The notes beneath the pieces were generated by a model. It was not told where the DNA came from. It ran no database searches and saw only the letters and a program-made list of their open reading frames with translations. From Owenia fusiformis (lineage: Eukaryota > Annelida > Polychaeta > Sabellida > Oweniidae): a stretch of DNA of 64,000 bases. This document shows, piece by piece, positions 32,568 through 44,400 of this stretch. The position numbers were made by a program, and so were the translations under genes. Every line of letters begins with the position of its first letter. Within the stretch, counting starts at the first letter, position 1. The DNA is taken from positions 26,835,564 to 26,899,563 of the forward strand of contig CAIIXF020000007.1 in assembly GCA_903813345.2 (NCBI GenBank). Direction: 5' to 3'.

Positions 32568-35500
32568 CTAGGTAACAGTAACTGGTTCAATTTTGATATA
32601 AACAGGTGACCGAGGATCGTCAGATTTTTGAGCTCCAACCGTTAGATTTAGAGGCTGGTTATGCGGATTGTGGGTGGGTGTTACACTTGTCATTCTGTGG
32701 TTAACGTCTCTTTGAGCACCCATATCCTTATATGGCGCCAACGTCTCAGTTTGTTTCTGCCTGGAAATATCATTTTTAAACATTAATTTTTATAGATTAT
32801 TTTATATTTTCAGTAGTACAGGGTGATTCATAAGTAAAGTCAAAGATGTTGCCATTTCAATTGGTCTGAAAAGCAGGAAGTCTGGGTTCAGGCTGAAAAG
32901 TAGAGGTCTTGGGTTCAAACCCAGGTCACAGCACTTCTTGTGATTTGTCTTTGACCTATGACTGCTGACCTATACCGGCGAATACTAGAGTGCTGCTTAC
33001 TCGATAAAAGGCTGGCGCTGGCTAGAATTGTCTATGGTTCTAGCCAGGATAAAGATACCAGTTCTTCAACTCGACAATGGGAAGAACTGCTCTACCTTAG
33101 TGACTAATATGTCATGATATGACATCTAAAGAGTCAATAAAAGATATATATAAAAGATATATATAATACTACTGGATCAATCTTCTTGAACCTTGGAACA
33201 GATATTATCAGTATTTGATTCATTATTTGAGTATATTTATTTTGTTGAGTCAAGCTTCAACTATTTCACTGGTCGGTTTTATGGTTACTATGGAAACCCA
33301 ATGTGACATATGTGACAATGCAGCTTGTGTTATGTGTTCATGGATTCTTATTTGCATGTAATGGAAAGGTAGAGCTTAGATCATCAGTGCATTCATTTAG
33401 ACAGTACATGTATTAGACACAGTCTAACCCAAGCCCTATAAACCATGACAATGCATGACTTTTAATTAACCAACCAAAAAGAAAAATTGAAACAATTTAA
33501 TTATTCCCATGATGATTAATGCATGATGACAAAATATATGCTTGTTTCACTTCATTTCTATCAAATTCCTTTTTTTATTTATTTATTTCTTATTTCCTTC
33601 ATATAACAATAAATCAAAATACAAATTATTTACAGTGGACACCTAATATAGATGTATATATGGCTTGATTAGACATGGATTGAATATAATAATAGCATAA
33701 AAAAATAAAAGTATAAATAAGAACACATTAATAGTTGTTGGGGAGGAGCAGGAGGGGTGACAGTAAAATGAAGTAAACTTTCACTTGTACTCACTTTCCA
33801 GTTTTATATGATACCGGATTTTCTCGCATATAAGCCCTGGGCGTATAACTGAACTGTACTACTTTCGATTTTTGGCCCAGTGGGCGTAAAGGTGAGAAAA
33901 ACAAAGTAACAACAGAACGATCCACCACTGCCACTTACGGCACAGCGTTGAAGTTAATGTTGAAACAAAGTAACAACAGAACGATCTGCCAGTGACAAAA
34001 TACTCTTGAATTTATTGAAAAGACCAATAAATAGTCATTTTTATAGGCCCATGGGCGTATAAGCGTACTACATTCAATTTTTGGCCCATGGGCCTAAATT
34101 TAGGGGGGCTTATATGCGAGAAAATCCGGTAACCTGTGAAGAAAATTTCAGTCCTTACCATTCGATATGTTGTCTGTGTCTGTTGAGCTGTTGATTCATA
34201 TAAGGGGCATTTTGCCTGTTACTGGACAAGGAATGTGCCATCTGATAACCAGCAAAGCTGCTGCCCATCATCTGCTGCGATTGGTGGATACTGCCTTTGT
34301 TATAAACCATCATGCGGTTATACTGCATGTTAATGAGATCCGGTAAGCCGTGTAAGCCCTTTGCGGGAGAAGTTGGGTATAACATTCCCGGTGGGAAATG
34401 TTGAGACATTTGTACACCTCTTGGTGATAAATTACACGCCACCTGTGAGTTATACTGAGTCCCCGATGCAAGCCATGGCCTTTGATCTTGAGGAAACGCA
34501 GAATTGGAACTGTGGCTGTCCGTGTACTGCTGCATTTTATTTTGCACTGACATGTCCATAGAATTTGGTACAATTGGAGATTCATGCATTTTATTAGTTG
34601 GTGATCCTGATTGTGATAATTTCGCAAAATGTTTTCTCATTTCGTCAGAACGGGTTCCTGTAATATATTGCCAGGCATTGCCATTGATATGTTTCAATCT
34701 TTCTCCCAGCATACTATTACATTGATAATTCTGGCGTATCACTTCCTGTTCAGATTTGTTTCCCGTTTCAATCTGTTTAAAATTCTGCTCTGAATTTTGA
34801 GAATTTAATGGATACTCACGAGGTATCGCGAGTATTTCCAACATAGAATCGTCTGGACTATTTTCTCTTGGACTATTTTCTCTTGAGTTTAAATATGAAT
34901 CAAGTTGTGAGTTGTTACTAGACATTGATGAACTTGAGCGTTTACAAACGTCAAACTTCTTATGTGGTTTATATGAGCAACTTGCAGAACTTTCACTGGG
35001 ACTTGTCCGAGACAACCCTAAACCTGCGCCATCTGTGTCCAAAAATGGATATAAAGGGTTATGGAATATGGGGCTACCATCATCTCCTCTCATTGCCTAA
35101 AACCAGAGGAAAGAACAATCTAAGAATTAAAAGTGCTAGAAATCACCCTACTCACAAATGCCTCTTAGTCAAATTCCATTTTGAATTTTAAATATATCAA
35201 TTGGTCAATGTTGAATCCTACATTTAACTTTTTGGGTTTGTGAAATATCAATATAAGAGCTAAAAATACAGTCATTAGAAATGGTGACATTGGAAAATTT
35301 TCATATTTCAGATTCAAAATAAGAGAACATAATTAATGCCATCTCTGCATTTATGGGAATGTTATGGGTGAGTAGGTGGGTTAATTGTGTTATGGGACAT
35401 TTACTTCTATGCATCACTACACAAAGTGGTTGTTATTGGTTTCATGTGCTAAAAATACTTTAAGTTAATGTCTAATATATCATAACTAATTGACCCGAAA

Positions 35501-38464
35501 AAGCTGAAGAATCATAAGATTATACTAATAAAAAATAACTTTTTGAAGCCTATAAAATGGATAAGCCCACAAAATGGATATCAGCATAATTATTCAGACA
35601 ATGCTCAGTAAACAAAATAATACTCTCTTTTGTCTGAGAATTGTTGACAGATGGAGGGATAAACTGACGAACGGATGTAGGTATGAATGGATAAGTGACA
35701 CATAGACAGTGATCTCTCCAGCATTAAAGCAAGTGGGCGCAGCACCCACCTGAGATTTTTAAAACAGGCTTGCACCCACCTGAGAATCCATTTGCACCCA
35801 CTTGAAAATGAGAAAAATCATGAAAATTTGGCATATTTTGGCCAATTATGGTCTGAACTGTGAAAATGAGAATTTTGCACCGACTTGAGAAAGATTATTC
35901 TGTGGAGAACACTGCATAGAATTGGTATAAACATGTGAAAATATATTACCTTACTACTAATGATGTTTGGTTCAGGATGTGGTCGTTTACGAGTATTGTT
36001 GTCACCAGATTGTGTCATCTTGATTAAGGACTCCAGCGGAATAGGACCCTCATCTAATTGTGAGGTACATGTAATTGAGCTATTCACTCCTGGACTGGTA
36101 TTCACTCCGAGACTGGAACTGGATATGTTTGAATTTTCAGATATCGTCTGATGATTCTTTGGTGAAGAAGAAGATGAGCTGGTGCTATTTACAACATTAG
36201 AGCCATTAATACTGAAAAAGAAAATATCAATGATTTCATACAGTGTATATACGCTTCCTAGTCAACTCGTACCCAAGACAACTCGTACCCAAGACAACTC
36301 GTACCCAAGACAACTCGTACCCAAGACAACTCGTACCCAAGACAACTTGTACCCAAGACAACTCATACCCAAGACAACTCGTACCCAAGACAACTCGTAC
36401 CCAAGTTTATTTTCAGTATTATGGGTGCATATTAGGAAAACAAATTGAGTCTGTATAATAATGTTTTATTGTTATTATGTGAATCAATATTTTTTCTGAA
36501 TTTAGAAGACATTTTTTCTCAATGGATTAAGCAAAGCATTTTGTTTTAACTTGGATCACCTTTTTTAAATAAAAGAAGTGCTTTGAAGGGCTTGTTCTCG
36601 ACTTTTTTGTCATACGTATATATAAATGAATTTAATTACAACAGTAACTTTTCTACAAATGAATCAAACAATTAATTTAGCTAAGTGCAATTAGATAAAG
36701 TTGTAAGGGAAGTTTAATCTGTTAATTTCTTTTCCATTTTGAACTTAATTGGATTATATTTGAGCACATGCATACAAAGTGTATTATATCATGTACTGTA
36801 TGAATAATATAATATCATTTAGAATATTTTATTGCTAAATTTTATGAATGTGACTTCTTAAAATTAACATTCTTCAATCTGATAATATGAAATCCTAAAT
36901 AGATTATCTGTTAAATGAGAAATTAGGCCCAAGTTTTGATAAATATTAATATTTTTAATAATACCATCTTGAAGATCTGACACTTGTTCCAAACATTCAT
37001 AAACATACAAAAATACCTCAAATATTTTGAACAATGATTATGAATATGTGGAAAAAGCATAGGTCTCTTCCCTCAAACATTCTGAATCTGTGACCAATAT
37101 AAAATAATAGTCAAAATAGATTGACACTTAATTTTTCAAAGCTCAAAATGTCACAAAATTAAATAGATTTCTTCCAAAAACTCTTCTACACACTTCAAAC
37201 TAATCTGAACTGTATGTAACAATTATAATATGTATATCTATACCCATTCCATTCCAACACTTGATTGAAAACAAAACATAAACTTGGGTACGAGTTGTCT
37301 TTGGTACGAGTTGTCTTGGGTACGAGTTGTCTTGGGGACGACTTGACTTGGGTACGACTTGACTTGGGTACGAGTTGTCTTGGGTACGACTTGACCAGTT
37401 ACCGTATATACACCCTATGCAGACAGTGCTTGTAGAAAACTCTTGGTTGGGATATGCATACGCACAGTGCGGAACCAACGGTCATTTTTTAATTTGATTT
37501 TGTGATATTTTTTAAACTAAGTCATGTTTGCTTTTCAAATATATCCATATATGTGAAGAAGGTACCTAATAAAAAGGAAATTGTGTAAATAGTTGTTAAC
37601 TTCATTCCATATACAGTATATTAATATAATAATATATTTTGCATAAAAAAATAAATAAATAAAAATACCTTGATGAGCTTGGGCACTCTTTGATCCTATG
37701 CGGAGTATGGAGTATGATACGCTCATTGTCTGATGATGGGCCTCCTTTATGACCAGTAGCAGACGGGTATTCAGGGTACAGGGGTAAGTCCAGATACAAT
37801 GGATCTAGATCACTACTGCCCGCCTTCATAGGGCCATTACACACAGTCATATTTGGCAAAGGACTAAAAATCAGAAAAAATGAATCGATTAGTAGTCTAT
37901 AGCTGAAGAACTTGATGTAACTCTGGAATTTCATACTTGTATATAAACCTTGTGTAACCCCCCTTCCTCCAACAAACACACTAACAAGGCATTAATATGC
38001 AAAATGTCACCACCGACCACCAAATGCCAACTGTCAAACACAAACTGCCGAACAGTGTTAAAAAAAGTTGGAGACTATAACGATATGTTACCACTTCAGG
38101 GGATATGAAAATGATAATATCCAATAATTCTATTGTTTCAATTTATTTATTTTGCCTATTGACAGGTTATAATAAAATCTTAACTCAAACATCTACAGTA
38201 GAGAATTATAACTTTAATAAAAAGAGCCAAAACAATGGCTGTGATAAAGGCATTGGAATTATATCACACTTGTCCATTTAAAGTACATAATTATAGTCTA
38301 TTCATTTTCTGGTACTGATTTGACCATTTGTTAACTTTTAATATTTTATGACAAATGTAATATATTGTATATTCCATTTTAGTAAAAATAATCTTACTTC
38401 GAAGGTGCTGCTGCCTTTGTCTTCCGCTGTGCTGTTGTTTGTGACTTTGAATGGCTGGCCATCC
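32568..38464 (-). CDS. E75: E75 F-region exons with repression and SUMO-like motifs
   Basis: Exons 38398-38464, 37669-37863, 35950-36211, 34159-35096 and 32568-32760 encode a long, probably disordered C-terminal region. Visible features are a basic patch ([13 protein letters not shown]), an acidic-aromatic stretch ([17 protein letters not shown]), a possible nuclear-localisation patch RKRPHPEP, and serine runs. Near the end, NQPLNLTVG resembles the CtBP-binding PxDLS/PLNLS motif. The last exon ends [11 protein letters not shown], whose IKIE fits the SUMO consensus (hydrophobic-K-x-E). These motif roles are inferred, while the frame and splice sites are well supported. Confidence 0.88.
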
Positions 38465-41400
38465 CTACAGAGACAACAGATTCACATTTACCTGACTTCT
38501 CAAACATAATCTTTAATTTCATAGTTGGTTATTTTTCCGAGTACACTTGGGTTAACTTAATTTGACATAATTTCCTACAATGTTATTGCAATTGGTTTGA
38601 TTTGGATATATGATGCAAAAAGCTCCACTCCTTAGGTGTCTACCTGGGAATTTTGGTTAAATTATTCCTGAGACTGTTATTAATATGGGACATAATAATA
38701 CCACACCTGTGATCATTTTACATTAATTTATCATTATGTAATATCAATGCTGATTCAGGCTACCTATATTCCAAATGTCAGACATATTGTCAGACATATA
38801 TTTTATTTGAAATAAGTGGAAGGAGAGTTTGACATTTGAAATATCTTTTAATGATGTGTTTCATGTACAGTCGCCTATATCATTATCACAAATATCAAAT
38901 TCCTCATTTCAATGTTGTAGCTAACATCTGATATAGCATTTTGCTAATAGGTCTTTCAATTTTGTTTTCTAATATGTTATAGCCTACAGCATAATAATTA
39001 CTTTTGCCAGTTACGAGTTAACGATAGGATGCACTGAGTTTTCTGTCTCAGTCTTATTCTAGTTTTTACCCATACCATCTTAGACCCCTGAAGTCTAAAA
39101 TTAGCGTTTTACTAAATCTCCTCTGAAGGTTTCAAATTCTATCTCTTTATCATAATCGTTTACTTTTAAGTTACAAGAAGTCTATCTCAGGTTTGACCTC
39201 AAATGACCTCTTAAATTGACATCATCAAAATTAGCCCTATCTAATTTTAAATGTCGAGTTATATTCTTAAACATTCTCAATCTAACGGCAAATAGTGCTC
39301 AAATCATGCAATGTCAAAAAACAGTGCGACTCCAAGTCATGCGTCATATAACACTCTCCAAAATGAATTCTTGTAATTCTTGTTTTCTGAGATCTCATCA
39401 TATCTGCTTTAATGGGCACATTAACCTTTTGTAGATTACTGACATGGACATCAGCCTCAAATCAAATAAATATACGCTTATAGGCACACCAAAAACTTTT
39501 TCAAAATCACAACTCCCAGACCTTTTTGGAATACTGAAATTCCCTGAGATTTTTAGCCATTTGTAAGGAAATTCTGACCTTGAAATATCTGGTCAATTCA
39601 GGTTGGTTTTGCCACCCTGAAGATGGCAACAAGGCAACAATGGGGTGCCAATAGTGTCACACAGGGGTGCACCCCAGTTGTCCGAAACCCAGTTGTCCGA
39701 AACCCAGTTGTCCGAAACCCAGTTGTCCGAAACCCAGTTCTCCGAAACCCAGTTGTCCGAAAAATTTAGTCATACTTTACCAGATAAAGGGGGACGCACC
39801 TCAAGCCAGTTTCATGTCATGTATTTGGCAAAATTAATGGCATGGATGCATTCTGATGTATAGATCTCTCTCTCACTTTGAATTGCATCCATTACACGGC
39901 GTTACCAGAATGACAGGAACGGGGGATTTATTTTACATTGTGATTCTAAAAAAGGTCATCAAAACACAATATATATTACGGAACAGTTGATCTTATCTTA
40001 TTCAATATATTTTATATAGGCAAAATAAAATGAAACATTTTGAAACCGATAAAATAAGTTAACGCATAAAACTTTAAGAATAAACAGTAGATCTACACAT
40101 ATTACGTTGTCAAAATGTTTCGTCGCATTTAATTTCTTGGTCTCTGTCTCTTATCAAATCGTAAAATGAACAAAACATTCTAAACGTAATCACTTGGGAT
40201 TAACTGGAAACGAAGACAGGCTGTCCTCATATCAAATTGGATGTTCTCCAATTCGCAAGAAGTTTTTTGAATTTAATCTCTATTTCTCGAACAGAGTACC
40301 TAAATGAAGAATAATTTTTGGTTTCAAAAGATGTACACGACGTCAACTTTACTAAATAAACGCCCAGTAGGCTCATTTGCGTGAAAAGCCGGTAGTTGTA
40401 TTTATACACTCCCCTCCATAAGTTTGGCAACCTTAGCTCCCCCATTGAACTACGTGTTAAAGCCTCTTTACGTTTGAATTTTTATTTACGATGAAATAGC
40501 GTATAATATTGATGGAAACGTAACTTTACTTTATTTCCAATACCTCCTAATTTTCTAGATTTTTTTCCTCCATAACAAGAGATCGAAAATTGAGGATAAA
40601 TTTGATGAATTTTTTAAAATCGTCATTCCCGTATAATCCAAGGGGAAATAGAGAGTTCGGGGCAAATCAGAATCTTTTCAGTAAAAGATTCAGCAAAATT
40701 TTTTTGGTATAAAAATTTGAATTGTCTGACTTTTTTGTTCACTAAGTTTTAATTTATTTGATGAATACTAAATTTATACAGCTTCAAAGTCATTTTTGAA
40801 AATAATTTTTCGACTCCTGTGTTATTTCAATGGGAGAGTTTTCTTGAAAACCAATTTTGACTTTAAAGCCCTGTAACTTTGTTGAACCTGAAGAAACATA
40901 TCAATTCTTTGTTAAATAAAGTTAGCAAATTCAATTGCCTGCCTTACTCATATTTTGCAAGGACTTGAATGGATGAATATTCTGTCATATGACGTGCGGT
41001 AAATCTACCATTTCCCATTGGATGACATGGGAATGACGATTTTCAAAAAGTCATCAAATTTATCATCAATTTTCGACCTATTGTAATTTAGGAAAAAAAT
41101 TGATAAAATTTGAAGGTATTGGAAATAAAGTCAAGTTACGTTTCCATCAATATTATAAGTTATTTCATCGCCGGTTAAGTAAATAAAAATTCAACTTATG
41201 GAGGTGAGTGTATCTTCCATTGACGGAGGATAATGTTTAAAGGGGCTGTGCGTAGGAAAACTACGCTTGCCTTGGGGACTCCGTACGGCGTATCCAGTTT
41301 TTCACACGCCGCAGGGTCACCGTATAGAAATTATAACTCGGAGTTATAATATTTGTTCATTTCTGAGGTCCCGTAGAAATCAACTGGCTCAACAAGATTG

Positions 41401-44400
41401 AATCATTATTTGTCAATGTTTCACGATCACTTTTCATTTGATATTACATCCTAGCACTATGAATAACATTTATAGATTGCCCTGATGTAAATAAACTGAA
41501 AAAAGTATTATTTATCAACAGAAATTTAAAATTCACCGTGCGGCTGCCGTGGGAAGTCCTATTGATCCTCATAAATTATCCCCTACTCATACTAAGTTAA
41601 AATGTGCCCATCGTGCGCCTAATGCTAATGGCGCTGTCACACTGGTCGTGTCCCGTCTCTCAACGTACAAAGCATTCAGGCCAAAATTTAAGGAATAAGC
41701 TATAGTGAGCTGTTTCAGAACGCCGTCTGAAACGCCTTCTGATTCTGAACCCACTGTATTCATTGGACGGTGGGAGGTCGTCCATGCTTACACTTTCAGT
41801 ATCTGACACTATTATCACACCAAACTAGTTCTCACTACGCTCTCGAGAACGGGCTTAAACTGTGTGGACGGATTGGAAGTACTTAGAACCGTCTGGGGTG
41901 TACTTGCCTACTCGAAAGGGTAGTTCCAAAATTTCCACGTGGTCATCACTTTCTGCAATCACGCGGTCTTCGACCGTTAATTGGAATTTTTGACCTACCA
42001 GATGCTTGAAAATCAAGGATTGCGAGTCTGATACTGCACCGTTTTTCTTCCATTATACCATTAAAAGCAAAACAAAATTGCACTTCTGTCAGTGCATTAC
42101 TTTATTGTAAAGAGTCTCTCGTTCTAGCAGCATTTTGGTCCCCACTCCCCAGCTGTTAGAAGGCCTTCTTACAGCTGGGGACCAAAATTACGCTGGAAGT
42201 AGGAACTCTGTTTAAGATAATAACGTACCATCAGAAAGAGATTTTTGTCATGCTTTGAATGGAACAAGTTTGAAGAAAAACGGTGCAGTATGAGACTCGT
42301 AATTGATTTTCAAATATCCGGTAGGTCAAAAATTCAAATTAACGGTCGAAGTTAGGACCGCGTGGCGACGTGGGGCAAAGGTTGAACTGTCTCAGAATGT
42401 ATTGGGAACGAGGTAGAAATAAAGAATTCATATGAACGAGTCATGCAAGATACTAAAGAGATACAAATTCATTTTGATACTCAGTTTTTGGGCAATTAAA
42501 ACTCCCTGTCTGCATTGAGTATAATAGTTATTTATTGTCCGGTGTATAATTTTGAAACATTATTCTAATTTTTCACAAAACTTTTTCAATGATTCTGCAA
42601 TAGTTAATGGTTGACATCTATGGCACACTAAAAACGAATTTTTTTATGCAGGATACGTATATGATACAGATCAAATCTTGGCTCTACTACAAACTATTAC
42701 ACACTTACTTCAACAGTTCAATAGACTATATCGCAAAAACACAGTTTTGATTTTGAACAATATCACCAATGGGAGAAATTTTTAAATCTAAATGTTTGGA
42801 AAGGAATACGTTTCTACTAAAACATACAAACCTCTTATATTATGATGAAAAAGGATAGACATCTGATATGTATATATGCCACATATATAAGTTATACGAA
42901 ATGAGCATATTTTATTGATTTATCGAAAATTTGGACGAAATCTTAACAATGGGTGGTACTGAACAACCAAAATCTTCCTTTTAGATATTTTTCAGGGTAG
43001 AAATATTATCAATGGATATTGGAAAACATAATTAACCATATCTTATTGAGAAAAGGGAATGAAAAAATTATCAAATGAATATATATAATTGTCACGGACG
43101 TCCATAACGTTATTCTAATGAGATAGATATTCCTTTCGCCAGAATATTCTCTTCGACTGTGATAATTGTCTAAAATGTTGGCGGCAGTCTTGAATTTTCA
43201 CCAAGAAGGAGTGCGATTCGTGCTGGACAATGCGGTTCAAAATTTGTAGAATGTCCATGGTATATGAGCCGAGAATCTAGTAAGAATATATATATGATCG
43301 TGAACTTTCGGACCGATGTCAACGTGATACCAATGTTATGCTGTCCTGATTTGCGAAGTTGCGACAAGATTCGTTACTATATAAGACATTTAATTTTTTA
43401 ATTTTCGGAGAACTGGGTTTCGGAGAACTGGGTTTCGGACAACTGGGTTTCGGAGAACTGGGTTTCGGACAACTGGGTTTCGGACAACTGGGTTTCGGAC
43501 AACTGGGTTTCGGACAACTGGGTTGACCCCGTCACACAGACACTTTCAAAAGATCAAGAAGAAGACCAGATCACAGTGGCAAGATATGGAATAAAAAATG
43601 TTTACTTACCTAACAATTTTTCTGAGTGAAGAGCATTTAATGTACGGATATCCGGAACTTTCATAAGAAGTTTCGCAAACAACGCTGGAACATAAAACCA
43701 CAAGATCATGTAACAAAAAAGTTACATAACGCGACTAGAAAGGATAGAGATGAGTCGAGACTATGTTTTGAAAAAATTGTCACAATTTTAAAATATTTCT
43801 TGCTCTCTTCATTAGATGTCACTCATATTTCCTAAAAGTCCAAATGTTCTGACTTTATTTCAGTATAATCCTTAAAAATGAGAATAAATGGATGAATTTG
43901 GACATTTCTGTATTTTAAATTTTTAATAAGTTCTATATCTAAGGATTTAGGCCCTGGACTCAGAGCAATGTGGAGTGACCGTTCCTCGAAGGTGTTCCTT
44001 TCCAAAATTTGCATGAGATGTGGAGCATCGAGTGTTAATTCTAGGAAACAATGCCTGAAAGGAATGGTCATTTCACAATGCATTGAGTCTTGGGCTTAAA
44101 TTCTTTTCACACATTGAAAATTTTTTTCTACAATATCATCTAAAAGATAAGAAATCCCTAAAAGAACATATTTGAAATAAATTTTTTTGCAAGGGTAAAG
44201 TTATCAATTTCAATCTGAAGAGTCCAAATATTTTGCTACTATAGTATGAATTAAGAAACAAATCACTTCACTTGATATTCTGCCAATATTAGCCATCACT
44301 CGTTTCACTAAAACTCTCAGTGAAAGGCCACATTTGAGCTCATTAAGACAGTTTAAGAATCAAAATGGTTGAATCATTTGTAGCACTCAGTGGGCAAAGT

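Larger units (their letters stand above)
39665..43530. mobile_element. Element with inverted 15-bp tandem-repeat ends, copy 2 (with nested insertions)
   Basis: The left end (39,673-39,762) has about six units of AGTTGTCCGAAACCC. The right end (43,404-43,523) has about eight units in inverse orientation (GGGTTTCGGACAACT or GGAGAACT). The left interior is homologous to copy 1 for more than 200 bp and again at 40,240-40,370. Unlike copy 1 it has grown to 3.9 kb, partly through nested foldbacks at 40,399-41,216 and 41,811-42,450. The whole element lies inside one E75 intron and ends about 80 bases from exon 43610-43684. Confidence 0.75.

Noticed and set aside
34310-35191. Several alternative-frame open stretches over the large E75 exon
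   Set aside because: Shadows of the real minus-strand exon 34159-35096, whose frame joins its neighbours in phase.
39673-43523. CRISPR-like appearance of the AGTTGTCCGAAACCC arrays
   Set aside because: Units are directly contiguous with no spacers, lie inside an intron of an animal gene, and have no cas genes nearby.
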